From the NCBI GenBank assembly GCA_934201705.1, contig CAKPXF010000029.1, positions 1 through 32,821 on the forward strand: DNA of 32,821 bases, written 5' to 3'. This DNA is from an uncultured Bacilli bacterium. GTDB taxonomy: Bacteria > Bacillota_I > Bacilli_A > RFN20 > CAG-631. The translations under genes were made by a program, and so were the position numbers. The notes below the pieces were generated by a model. It ran no database searches, was not told where the DNA came from, and saw only the letters and a program-made list of their open reading frames with translations. Position 1 is the first letter of the stretch. Every line of letters begins with the position of its first letter. Positions 17,715 through 26,008 of the stretch are shown in pieces.

Positions 17715-20348
17715 TTACTTTCTAGGGTTCTTGATGTTAGCTTGAGCAGCTGCTAAACGTGCAACAGGTACACGGAATGGTGAACATGATACATAATCAA
17801 GTCCAGCTTTGTGATAGAATTCGATAGATTTTGGATCTCCACCAGTTTCTCCACAAACACCAACGTGTAAATCACTTCTAGTTGAACGGCCAAGTTTAAC
17901 TGCCATACTAACTAATTTTCCAACTCCATCTTGATCTAATGTCTTAAATGGATCTTCTTCAAGAATCTTATTTTCATAATAAGCAGGTAAGAACTTACTA
18001 GCATCATCACGAGAGAATCCGAATGTCATTTGAGTTAAGTCATTTGTACCAAATGAGAAGAATTCAGCTTCTTTAGCGATTTCATCAGCAAGTAAAGCTG
18101 CACGAGGAATTTCGATCATAGTACCTACATGGTATTTCATATCGATTCCAGCTTCAGCAATTAGCTTATCAGCTGTTTCACAAATAATATTCTTAACGAA
18201 CTTTAATTCTTTAACTTCAAGTACTAATGGTACCATGATTTCTGGAGAAACCATCTTACCAGTTTTCTTTGATACGTTAATAGCAGCCTTAACGATAGCT
18301 GTTGTTTGCATCTTACAAATTTCTGGATAAGTAACAGCTAAACGACAACCACGGTGGCCCATCATTGGGTTAGCTTCGTGAAGTTCAGCAATTCTATCTT
18401 TAACTTGATCAACAGTCTTATTAGTTGCTGCAGCTAGTTCAGCAATTAATGTTTCATCTTGTGGTAAGAATTCATGTAGAGGTGGGTCTAATAGACGAAC
18501 GTTAACATTCATTCCATCCATGATTTCATAAAGACCTTCAAAGTCTTTTTGTTGCATTGGTTCAAGTTCAGCTAATGCAGCTTCTCTTTGTTCAACTGTA
18601 TCAGCTAAAATCATCTTTCTCATTGAGAAGATTCTATCCTTATCAAAGAACATATGTTCAGTACGGCAAAGGCCAATACCTTGTGCTCCAAATGTTTTAG
18701 CTTGGCTAGCATCACGTGGAGTATCAGCGTTAGTTCTTACAGCTAATGCTCTATTAGCATCAACCCAACCCATTAATCTGCCAAAGTATCCAGAAGTTAA
18801 ATCAGGTTGAACTGTCTTAATAGCACCAAGATAGATGCTACCAGTTGAACCATCAATTGAGAATACATCTTGGTCAGTGTATACTTTACCATCAATTGTA
18901 ACTGTTCTAGCATCTTCATCAATGATAGCTGCTGAACAGCCGCAAACACAACATTTACCCATACCACGAGCAACAACAGCTGCGTGAGATGTCATACCGC
19001 CACGCATAGTTAATACAGCTTCAGCTGCAACCATACCAACGATATCTTCAGGAGAAGTTTCAGCACGAACTAAAACAACTTTTTCACCATTGTTATGTCT
19101 TGCTTCTGCTTCTTCGGCAGTAAATGCTAATTTACCAGTACCAGCACCAGGTCCTGCTGCTAAGCCTTTAGCAATAGGTTGAGCCTTAGCTAAATCAGCC
19201 TTATCAAATCCTGGTAATAATAATTTATCAAATGACATAGCGTCAATTCTTAATACAGCTTCTTTTTCATCGATTAAGCCTTCATCAACTAAATCGCAAG
19301 CAATCTTTAAAGCAGCTGCAGGAGTTCTCTTACCATTACGAGTTTGTAAGAAATATAATTTACCATCTTCAACAGTAAATTCCATATCTTGCATATCTCT
19401 ATAGTGATTTTCCATTAACTTAATAGTCTTCATGAATTGTTCATATACTTCTGGCATACGTTTCTTTAATTCATCGATATGTAATGGAGTACGGATACCA
19501 GCAACAACGTCTTCACCTTGAGCGTTTGGAAGATATTCTGCTGATACTTTATTTTCACCAGTTGCTGGATCACGTGAGAATGCAACACCAGTTCCTGAAG
19601 TTTCACCCTTATTACCAAATGCCATTGATTGAACGTTGACAGCTGTTCCCCAAGAATAAGGAATGTTGTTCATCATACGATAAACGTTAGCACGTGGGTT
19701 ATCCCAAGATCTAAATACAGCTGTAACAGCTTCCATTAATTGTACAAATGGATCTGCTGGGAAATCTTCATTGAAAGTATTTCTATAATATTCTTTATAT
19801 TTCTTTACTAATTCTTTTAATTCATCTGCTGTAACTTCAGTATCAAGCTTATAGCCTCTTGATTCCTTTAGTTCTTCTAGCATTTTATCCATTGCAGTTC
19901 TTGGATGACCCTTTGCAATGTTAGTAAACATTAAAATGAAACGACGATAGCTATCGTAAGCAAATCTTACGTTGTTAGTTTCTTTTGCTAAAACTTCAAC
20001 AGTCTTATCATTTAAACCAAGGTTAAGGATTGTATCCATCATACCTGGCATTGAAACTCTAGCACCTGAACGAACAGATACTAATAATGGATTTGTATCT
20101 CCACCAAAATGCTTACCAGTTTCTTTTTCTACTTCTGAAATTGCTTTTTTAATTTCTTCAACTACATAATCAGGTAATTTCTTTCCTGAATCGTAATAAA
20201 GAGTACAAGCCTCAGTTGTTACTGTAAAACCTTGTGGAATTGGTACACCAATGTGTGTCATTTCAGCAAGGCCAGCACCTTTACCACCTAAAAGTTCCTT
20301 ACCTAGTCCGTAAGCATCTTTGAAGTGGAAAACATATTGTTTTGCCAT
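17715..20348 (-). CDS. ppdK: Pyruvate, phosphate dikinase
   Basis: It interconverts pyruvate + ATP + Pi and PEP + AMP + PPi in the cytoplasm, linking glycolysis and PEP supply. I chose the ATG at 20348 (877 residues) because AGGAGG lies 8 bases upstream and the protein then begins MAKQYVFHF, as in the family; a frame extending 12 codons upstream crosses the ribosome site. Visible parts: N-terminal nucleotide-binding region (LLGGKGAGLAEM, SVRSGARVSMPGMMDT), the phosphohistidine loop GGMTSHAAVVARGMG with His455, and the C-terminal PEP/pyruvate barrel with GLCRTEHMFF, GHRGCRLAVTYPEI and CGETGGDP (Cys832). All key residues are present and length is normal. Codon use is less AT-rich than the genes to its right, as expected for a highly expressed gene. 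A promoter and operator candidate lie upstream; a terminator lies downstream. Confidence 0.97.
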   Translation of the reverse strand: MAKQYVFHFKDAYGLGKELLGGKGAGLAEMTHIGVPIPQGFTVTTEACTLYYDSGKKLPDYVVEEIKKAISEVEKETGKHFGGDTNPLLVSVRSGARVSMPGMMDTILNLGLNDKTVEVLAKETNNVRFAYDSYRRFILMFTNIAKGHPRTAMDKMLEELKESRGYKLDTEVTADELKELVKKYKEYYRNTFNEDFPADPFVQLMEAVTAVFRSWDNPRANVYRMMNNIPYSWGTAVNVQSMAFGNKGETSGTGVAFSRDPATGENKVSAEYLPNAQGEDVVAGIRTPLHIDELKKRMPEVYEQFMKTIKLMENHYRDMQDMEFTVEDGKLYFLQTRNGKRTPAAALKIACDLVDEGLIDEKEAVLRIDAMSFDKLLLPGFDKADLAKAQPIAKGLAAGPGAGTGKLAFTAEEAEARHNNGEKVVLVRAETSPEDIVGMVAAEAVLTMRGGMTSHAAVVARGMGKCCVCGCSAAIIDEDARTVTIDGKVYTDQDVFSIDGSTGSIYLGAIKTVQPDLTSGYFGRLMGWVDANRALAVRTNADTPRDASQAKTFGAQGIGLCRTEHMFFDKDRIFSMRKMILADTVEQREAALAELEPMQQKDFEGLYEIMDGMNVNVRLLDPPLHEFLPQDETLIAELAAATNKTVDQVKDRIAELHEANPMMGHRGCRLAVTYPEICKMQTTAIVKAAINVSKKTGKMVSPEIMVPLVLEVKELKFVKNIICETADKLIAEAGIDMKYHVGTMIEIPRAALLADEIAKEAEFFSFGTNDLTQMTFGFSRDDASKFLPAYYENKILEEDPFKTLDQDGVGKLVSMAVKLGRSTRSDLHVGVCGETGGDPKSIEFYHKAGLDYVSCSPFRVPVARLAAAQANIKNPRK

Positions 20349-20383
20349 AAATTTTCCTCCTAAAAAATAATTTAACGCATACA

Positions 20384-20402
20384 ATTAACATTAAATGTTA
20401 AT
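20384..20402. promoter_or_regulatory. Palindromic operator candidate upstream of ppdK
   Basis: ATTAACATT-A-AATGTTAAT is a perfect 9+1+9 palindrome. It begins about 12 bases below the ppdK -10, so a bound repressor would block initiation or elongation. The regulator is not identified. Confidence 0.5.
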
Positions 20403-20413
20403 GGCCTGTAAAT

Positions 20414-20442
20414 ATTATACACTAAGTAAAATTAATTGACTA
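20414..20442 (-). promoter_or_regulatory. Probable ppdK promoter
   Basis: On the minus strand: TAGTCA (20437-20442, four of six matches), a 17-base spacer, TATAAT (20414-20419, perfect). It is about 65 bases upstream of the chosen ATG. Confidence 0.6.
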
Positions 20443-20499
20443 GAGAAATTAATGAATTCACCATAAAAAATTGCTTTTTTTCATATTTTTATATAATAA

Positions 20500-20541
20500 A
20501 AATACAAATACCAAGGCTTTTTAACCCTAATATTTGTATTT
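20500..20541 (-). terminator. Intrinsic terminator of the dgk-pduL-GH31 operon
   Basis: On the minus strand, just after the GH31 stop, AATACAAATA and TATTTGTATT pair around a loop that also contains TAGGG/GCCTT. A T-rich tract follows the right arm. Confidence 0.65.
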
Positions 20542-20546
20542 TTTGC

Positions 20547-22085
20547 TTATTTTATCTTTTTAAAGTAAGGAATTCTAGAAAGTGGAACATCAATAGTAAT
20601 TGTTTGATTTCCTATAAATTCTTCATTTAAATCTGATAGCCATTTGCCAGGAGGTAAAACAACATCTCTTTTATAAGTATCCTTACTAGTTATTGGAGCT
20701 ATTAAATATTTACTTCCTAGCATAAATTCATCCTTTATAGTTGCATATTCAACCTTATTTGGATAGTTAAATATCAGTGGTCTAATAATTAATGAATGAT
20801 CAATACTAGCTTTTTTTACTAATTCTTTAATATAAGGATAAATGCTTTCATGAATATCACAGCATTTTTTTACAGCTTTTAAATTTTCTTCATTCAATAC
20901 CTTCCAAGGCCCTAATGAAAATTGCATCATTGGAAAGAATGTTGAAACCTGAGCATAACGAACAAATAGTTTCTCATCAATATTTTGATAATTATTATTA
21001 ACAAAATCTCCAACTAAGCCTCCACCTATCATATCAGGGCAGCAATAAACATAGCCAAGTAATGACATAGCTATTCCATTAGGAATTAAGGTATTAATAC
21101 CTCTATCATTCCATGAATGTGCTTTATCACAAAGACGTTGAGCAAGTGGCATACCTTGACAATTAAAGCAAGCACGCATTTCATTTAGATTATAATTACT
21201 TGCAAAGCTTGAATAAAGACGAGCTTGATGAATTCTTGGCATGTTTTTATCAAAAGCGCCATTTTTAGGATAAAAATGAGAATCTGCACCATCAAACTTA
21301 AAGCCATCTACTCCATATTCATTTTGTAAATAATCAAGCTGCTTTTTAAACCAATCGTTAGCTTTTTTATTTGTTAAGTCTAAGACAGCACTATTACCAT
21401 CCCACCACTTCATAATCAAAGCATCTTTACTTTTTCTTTCCTTATAAAAAATATTTTCAGCTTCACCTTGTCTAAATATATAGCTATCTGGTGAGACACA
21501 AGGAACTACCCATAGCATTACCTTAAAGCCCATTTTATGTAGCTTTTTAATCATTAGTTTAGGATTTTTAAAGTTTTTCATATTAAAATCCCATTTTCCA
21601 TAATCCTCTTGCCAACCATCATCAATCATTAAAATGCCTGGTCTAAAACCATTATCAATAATACTTTTAGCATAATTTAGAATTTTTTCTTCACTTACAT
21701 GATAGTTCATTTCAATCCAAGTATTATATTGAGGTATTTTAAACATCTCAAGGCATGGATATTTAGCTTCATTAATAAAATTCTTTTTAGCACATTTATA
21801 ATAAGCTTCCTTAATATTTTTACAAGAATCATCAACCTTTATTTTATTAATTGAATCAATAATTAAAACATTATTATCAATTTTAAATCTAACAGGCTGT
21901 GATGAATAAATAAATCTTCCAGATGATGAGATAAAAAATGAAGTTACTTGATTGTTATAGTTATTTTCATTTATATCCTTTAATGAATAAAAATTTGAAA
22001 AAGGCATATTGATTCCTTCATCAACTATGCCTCCCCACCAATATTCATTTCCTAAGAATTGTATTTCTTGGTGATATTTATACAT
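20547..22085 (-). CDS. GH31-like alpha-glycosidase
   Basis: 512 residues with a central (beta/alpha)8 barrel. The blocks seen are those of glycoside hydrolase family 31/clan GH-D: GILMIDDGWQEDYGKWDF (about 150-167), KVMLWVVPCVSPD (about 188-200), GVDGFKFDGAD (258-268, Asp265 the candidate nucleophile) and HSWNDRG (323-329, Asp327 a candidate acid/base), with a beta-sandwich at the C-terminus. There is no signal peptide, so it would act on imported oligosaccharides in the cytoplasm. It starts two bases after the pduL stop with no clear ribosome site, which suggests translational coupling. It is last in the operon. Specificity (alpha-glucoside, alpha-galactoside or alpha-xyloside) cannot be read here; catalytic assignments are tentative. 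Confidence 0.82.
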   Translation of the reverse strand: MYKYHQEIQFLGNEYWWGGIVDEGINMPFSNFYSLKDINENNYNNQVTSFFISSSGRFIYSSQPVRFKIDNNVLIIDSINKIKVDDSCKNIKEAYYKCAKKNFINEAKYPCLEMFKIPQYNTWIEMNYHVSEEKILNYAKSIIDNGFRPGILMIDDGWQEDYGKWDFNMKNFKNPKLMIKKLHKMGFKVMLWVVPCVSPDSYIFRQGEAENIFYKERKSKDALIMKWWDGNSAVLDLTNKKANDWFKKQLDYLQNEYGVDGFKFDGADSHFYPKNGAFDKNMPRIHQARLYSSFASNYNLNEMRACFNCQGMPLAQRLCDKAHSWNDRGINTLIPNGIAMSLLGYVYCCPDMIGGGLVGDFVNNNYQNIDEKLFVRYAQVSTFFPMMQFSLGPWKVLNEENLKAVKKCCDIHESIYPYIKELVKKASIDHSLIIRPLIFNYPNKVEYATIKDEFMLGSKYLIAPITSKDTYKRDVVLPPGKWLSDLNEEFIGNQTITIDVPLSRIPYFKKIK

Positions 22086-22087
22086 AA

Positions 22088-22663
22088 TTATAATTTTACA
22101 ATTTCACCATATTGTTCTTTATTGCATAAAGCAGCATTTGATTCATCAGTATCAATATGCATTGCTAAAGCATAAGAATCAGAAACTCTAACTACTACAT
22201 CATCAAAGATTAAAGAACGACCATTTGTTTCAAGCTTAACAGCAACAATGTCACCATTTTTAACATTTAATTCTAAAGCATCTTTAGTAGTCGCGTGGAT
22301 ATGTCTTTTAGCAACAATAACGCCTTCTTTAATTTCAACTTGCCCTTTAGGACCAATTAAAATACATCCAGGAGTATTGCTAGTATCGCCAGATTCTCTT
22401 AAAACACCACTAATTCCAATTGAGCGAGCATCAGTCATACTTAATTCAACTTGATTAGCCTTTCTAAAAGGTCCAAGAATTGAAACATTTGCTAATTCTT
22501 TTTTAGGGCCAACTACAGTTACTCTTTCCTCACTTGCAAATTGTCCAGGCTGTGACAACATTTTCTTAACATGTAATTGTTCATTTTCACCAAATAATGC
22601 TTTAAATGTTTCTTCAGTAAGATGAACATGTCTAGCTGAAGTTTCTACTAAAAATTTACTCAT
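22088..22663 (-). CDS. pduL: PduL-type phosphate acyltransferase (phosphotransacetylase)
   Basis: 191 residues, with GGAGG seven bases before the ATG. It moves an acyl group between CoA and phosphate (acetyl- or propionyl-CoA to acyl-phosphate). The two Zn-binding HxH sites are clear: RHVHL (His12, His14) and KRHIH (His121, His123). The duplicated PduL barrel layout is visible (SQPGQFASEERVTVVGPK; ARSIGI..VLRESGDT). No encapsulation peptide and no microcompartment shell genes are nearby, so it probably serves as the cell's general phosphotransacetylase in acetate/ATP metabolism. It lies 23 bases below the lipid-kinase gene and 2 bases above GH31. Confidence 0.93.
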   Translation of the reverse strand: MSKFLVETSARHVHLTEETFKALFGENEQLHVKKMLSQPGQFASEERVTVVGPKKELANVSILGPFRKANQVELSMTDARSIGISGVLRESGDTSNTPGCILIGPKGQVEIKEGVIVAKRHIHATTKDALELNVKNGDIVAVKLETNGRSLIFDDVVVRVSDSYALAMHIDTDESNAALCNKEQYGEIVKL

Positions 22664-22686
22664 TTATTTCCTCCGTTTGTATCCAT

Positions 22687-23565
22687 TTATAGATACATAT
22701 TTAAACCACCATTAATTATTTCACAAGAATAAATATTACTACTTCTTGTGATATTGCCATCTATTTGAATTGTTAGATTCTCATTACTTTTAAAGATAGC
22801 TTTTTTACAATACAAATGCTCTGTTTCCTTCATTTTAAATACTTTACCACTCATTAATTTAACTAAACAGCCAAGTATTTTTATTTTTTTCATTTCTTTT
22901 ACAAATACAAATTCTAGCTTTCCATCAAAAGGATTGGCATTAGGGCAAATAGGAATGCCTCCACCAATATTAGATCCATTACATAATGTTATAATAAAGC
23001 CTTTTTTATGAACGAATTCCTTATCATCAAGTGATACATCGAATTCATGCCATTTTACGTGTAATAAAGCTTCTACTAAAGAATAAAAATATCTAAAGCT
23101 TCCTTTCATTTTAGTATGCTTTTCAAAATTTTCAAGAACCTTTACATCAATTCCTGTTCCTAAAACATTAACACATATTGTATCATTTACTTTAATACAA
23201 TCAACCTTATGTAAGTCTTTCTTTAAAATTTGTTTTAAGCATAAAAGAGGTTTTTTAGGTAGCTTTAAGCAATTAGCAAAATCATTTCCAGATCCAGCTG
23301 GTATTAATGAAACATTCCATTTATTTAAATTACTTATTCCATTAATTACCTCACTAAAGGTTCCATCTCCACCAATTACAATAATATCTCCACTTTCATT
23401 TTCACTAGTTATTTTTTTTGCTACTTCTGTTGGATGTAATTTATATTTTGTTTCATATAATTTATATTCAATATTATTTGTATTTAAGTAATCAAATACT
23501 TTCTTTAATCCTTTGCTAGATTTCTTTTTTCTCCCAGCGGTTGGATTTGATATAATATGATACAT
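22687..23565 (-). CDS. Diacylglycerol/lipid kinase family protein (DagK/YegS/BmrU type)
   Basis: 292 residues. The DAGK catalytic domain is plain: NPTAGRKKKS at 7-16, GGDGTFSEV at 65-73 (ATP-binding GGDGT) and PAGSGNDFA at 89-97, followed by the C-terminal beta-sandwich (GGGIPICPNANPFDG, and LTIQIDGN near the end). The family phosphorylates diacylglycerol or related lipids at the inner membrane face. GGGAG lies 10 bases before the ATG. It is first in a three-gene operon with pduL and GH31, transcribed from the promoter at 23591-23619. The exact lipid substrate is not determinable, since DagK, YegS and YtlR share these motifs. Confidence 0.92.
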   Translation of the reverse strand: MYHIISNPTAGRKKKSSKGLKKVFDYLNTNNIEYKLYETKYKLHPTEVAKKITSENESGDIIVIGGDGTFSEVINGISNLNKWNVSLIPAGSGNDFANCLKLPKKPLLCLKQILKKDLHKVDCIKVNDTICVNVLGTGIDVKVLENFEKHTKMKGSFRYFYSLVEALLHVKWHEFDVSLDDKEFVHKKGFIITLCNGSNIGGGIPICPNANPFDGKLEFVFVKEMKKIKILGCLVKLMSGKVFKMKETEHLYCKKAIFKSNENLTIQIDGNITRSSNIYSCEIINGGLNMYL

Positions 23566-23590
23566 ATTACTACCACTCCCTATCTATATA

Positions 23591-23619
23591 ATTATATAAA
23601 GGAAAACACAAAAAGTCTA
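23591..23619 (-). promoter_or_regulatory. Promoter of the dgk-pduL-GH31 operon
   Basis: On the minus strand: TAGACT (23614-23619, four of six), a 17-base spacer, TATAAT (23591-23596, perfect). It is 26 bases above the start codon. Confidence 0.65.
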
Positions 23620-23702
23620 GATAACGAATAATATTTTTAATATTAGCAAAATAGTATATATGATACTAAAATAATGACCTATTATTTTAAATAATAAATT
23701 AG

Positions 23703-23708
23703 TATAAT
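23703..23708 (+). promoter_or_regulatory. Possible -10 of the eis-like gene
   Basis: TATAAT lies 25 bases before the ATG. No -35 match is found at 16-18 bases. An inverted repeat AAAATAAT-GACCT-ATTATTTT (23668-23688) overlaps where the -35 should be and could bind an activator. Confidence 0.35.
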
Positions 23709-23732
23709 AAATAAAAACAAGGAGAATTGATT

Positions 23733-24905
23733 ATGAAAATACGATTTGCTAATGAAAATGATAAGGCTGGAATTTATAAAACAATGGGATATTGCTTTAA
23801 TACTCCTTATAATTCAATTAAAAATAATATTGAAAATGGAAGCTTTGCTAAAAATGAAAAATTTGTTGTAGCAGTTGATGATAATAATGATATTAAAAGC
23901 TTATTTGCCATAATAGATTACAATACATACTTTGAAGGAAAAATAGCTAAAATGGCTGGTATTGCTGGTGTTTCATCTCTTCCTGAAAATAGAGGAGAAG
24001 GAAATATTGAAGATTTATTTAAATTTGCTTTAAAGTATATGAATGATAATGATTTTATCTTTTCAGCTCTTGGTCCCTTTGCTTTTCAATATTATAGAAA
24101 ATTTGGTTATGAATGGTGCTATACTTGGCAACTTGTAAGTATTCCTATTGAAGATTTAAAAAATTTTAAGAGTGCTTTTACCTATGAGCATATTTATGAA
24201 GATAAATTTGCTATTTTTAATAGCTTTAGAAATGAAATTATTAAAAATATTAATGGTGCAATAATTAGAGATAAAGAACTATTAAATGATAAATGGCAAC
24301 AATATGTAAATTCAACATCTCATGTTTATGTTGCTAAAAATGAAAATAATGAAATTGTTTCTGCAATGGTATATCATCAAGAAAATAGAGAAATAAAAGT
24401 AAGTGAAATGTATTTTAAGGATGAAATATCACGTCAATATTTACTAGCCTTTTTATATAGGCATCGCTCTAATACTGATAGTATTGAATTAATTCTTGCA
24501 AATGATGATGAAATTAGAAATATATTGCCTTCTCCTAGAATTAAATATTGGAATTGGCCAAATAAAATGGGTAGAGTAGTTAATGTAAAAAAAGCTTTAG
24601 AACTTTTAAGAATTGAAGAAGAATTTAAAGGCTCATTTACAATTAATGTTGAAGATAAGCATGCTTTATGGAATAATAAAATATTTAAAATTACTTGCTT
24701 AAATAATAAGTTAGTAGTTGAAGAAGTTGAAGAAAAAGCTGATTTTGAAATTTCAATTCAAAGAATTACTCAATTAATTTATGGGCATATAGATGCTAAA
24801 GAAGCTATAAAGCTTAATTTAATAAAGGTTAATAATGAAAATAAAACTAATTTATTAAAGAAAGTGTTTGTTAAAAGAACAACTATGCTTTGGCAAGAGT
24901 TTTAA
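23733..24905 (+). CDS. Eis-family GNAT N-acetyltransferase
   Basis: 390 residues. I chose the ATG at 23733: AAGGAG is 8 bases upstream, whereas the in-frame TTG six bases earlier is too close to it. The N-terminal GNAT fold shows AGIAGVSSLPENRGEG, where the acetyl-CoA loop carries R..G.G, and SALGPFAFQYYRKFGYEW, the Eis-type segment. A second GNAT-like half follows, and the C-terminal 100 residues (LWNNKIFKITCLNNKL ... RITQLIYGHIDAKEA) resemble the sterol-carrier (SCP2)-like domain of Eis. Known Eis proteins acetylate amines of aminoglycosides or proteins; the natural substrate of Firmicutes homologues is mostly unknown. It stands alone, divergent from the lipid-kinase operon, with a strong terminator downstream. 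Confidence 0.92.
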   Translation: MKIRFANENDKAGIYKTMGYCFNTPYNSIKNNIENGSFAKNEKFVVAVDDNNDIKSLFAIIDYNTYFEGKIAKMAGIAGVSSLPENRGEGNIEDLFKFALKYMNDNDFIFSALGPFAFQYYRKFGYEWCYTWQLVSIPIEDLKNFKSAFTYEHIYEDKFAIFNSFRNEIIKNINGAIIRDKELLNDKWQQYVNSTSHVYVAKNENNEIVSAMVYHQENREIKVSEMYFKDEISRQYLLAFLYRHRSNTDSIELILANDDEIRNILPSPRIKYWNWPNKMGRVVNVKKALELLRIEEEFKGSFTINVEDKHALWNNKIFKITCLNNKLVVEEVEEKADFEISIQRITQLIYGHIDAKEAIKLNLIKVNNENKTNLLKKVFVKRTTMLWQEF

Positions 24906-24971
24906 AGTTTTCTAAAGATTTTCTTTTAATTATAAATAAAGTAGTGTATTATTGATTTGTATTATTAATAT

Positions 24972-25019
24972 GTATCTCTCCTTCCTTTATTACAACTAAT
25001 TTATAAAGGATGGAGATAC
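24972..25019. repeat. Imperfect inverted repeat after the eis-like gene
   Basis: GTATCTCTCCTTCCTTTAT and ATAAAGGATGGAGATAC pair with small bulges. It lies just upstream of the stronger terminator at 25035-25064. On its own it lacks a clear T-run. Confidence 0.5.
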
Positions 25020-25034
25020 CCCTTATGCTAAATG

Positions 25035-25064
25035 AAAATGTGGAGTTAACCCCACATTTTTTTT
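25035..25064. terminator. Strong bidirectional intrinsic terminator
   Basis: AAAATGTGG and CCACATTTT pair perfectly around an 8-nt loop, with eight T on the plus side and A/T-rich sequence on the other. It lies between the convergent ends of the eis-like gene and the minus-strand immunity array, and can serve both. Confidence 0.85.
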
Positions 25065-25129
25065 ACAACTATTTTGTTTTTTTGAAAAAGACATTTTTAT
25101 TGTAATTATTAAAATTAGATAGCAATGCC

Positions 25130-25543
25130 CTATATTTTTTCAAAGCTATATTCAATAGATTCACAATTATATAATTGAATTTCTAATGCGACATTATTAT
25201 ACTTTGCCTTAAAATATATTGTATCATTATCAAACATGCTATAAAAAACATCAATAATCATTATTTTATATTTCTTTGCTAGTGCATTTAGTTTACCTAC
25301 ACTAATAATATTGTACTTAGCAAACCATCTATGAATATTGTAAGATTCTTTAGCTTTATCAGTTGATTTTATATTTATGGTCATAGTGCATTTTGAAGTG
25401 ATTTTTGTTTCTTTTATATTTTCATTTAACTCATAAATGCCATCATTAAATTCTAAAATGAAACAATTTTTATCATTATTTCCTGATATTCTACTTAAAA
25501 AAGCATTTTGTAAACCATATTGAAATAATTCATCAAAAACCAT
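25130..25543 (-). CDS. Candidate immunity protein, paralogue of its neighbour
   Basis: 137 residues with GGAGG ten bases before the ATG at 25543. No signal or membrane segment, so cytoplasmic. The beginning (MVFDELFQYGLQN ... FILEFNDGIYEL) and the end (YNCESIEYSFE) align with the gene just upstream (MIFDELYQYSLHD ... FVLEFKNGIYNY ... YCTKVEYVFE), marking an old tandem duplication. No catalytic motif is seen. It is the last gene of the minus-strand array behind the Rhs locus, which together with size and duplication suggests an immunity role. Function not recognised from sequence. Confidence 0.75.
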   Translation of the reverse strand: MVFDELFQYGLQNAFLSRISGNNDKNCFILEFNDGIYELNENIKETKITSKCTMTINIKSTDKAKESYNIHRWFAKYNIISVGKLNALAKKYKIMIIDVFYSMFDNDTIYFKAKYNNVALEIQLYNCESIEYSFEKI

Positions 25544-25564
25544 TATACAATTACCTCCGCAGTA

Positions 25565-25978
25565 TTAATCTTCAAAAACATACTCAACTTTTGTACAATA
25601 GCTAATCTTAATATTAAATCCGCCTCTTGTATAATAAGCATAAAGCATTATTGAATTATTTACTTTACTTAAAAACCAATTATCTATTTCTAAGCCATAT
25701 TTTTTTATATTGTTGTTAAGTGCTTTGATATTTATATTTCTTTCTTTTGTAGCATAACGAGTAATAGTTAATATTTCCTTTATCTTATTAACTTTTTTTA
25801 CGCTAATATAAAGTTTACATTTTTTTGTAGTATTATCTTCGTGTTGCATAGGATCATGGCTATAATTATAAATTCCATTTTTAAACTCTAAAACAAATCT
25901 ATTTTCTATAGCATCAAATGAAAAATCAGTTAAATCAGTATCATGTAATGAATATTGGTATAGCTCATCAAAAATCAT
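25565..25978 (-). CDS. Candidate immunity protein, paralogue of 25130-25543
   Basis: 137 residues with AAAGGA upstream of the ATG at 25978. Cytoplasmic, no catalytic motif. It begins MIFDELYQYSLHDTDL, a start seen in small families where SLHD opens a beta-rich domain. It lies 21 bases above its paralogue and 30 bases below the YcxB-like membrane protein, so all three are probably co-transcribed. An immunity role is inferred from context only. Confidence 0.75.
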   Translation of the reverse strand: MIFDELYQYSLHDTDLTDFSFDAIENRFVLEFKNGIYNYSHDPMQHEDNTTKKCKLYISVKKVNKIKEILTITRYATKERNINIKALNNNIKKYGLEIDNWFLSKVNNSIMLYAYYTRGGFNIKISYCTKVEYVFED

Positions 25979-26008
25979 ACATTTTTATATCCTTTCTTTT
26001 TACATATA

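Noticed and set aside
22088..22663. Part of a propanediol or ethanolamine microcompartment cluster
   Set aside because: There are no shell proteins, diol dehydratase or encapsulation peptide; the neighbours are a lipid kinase and a glycosidase.
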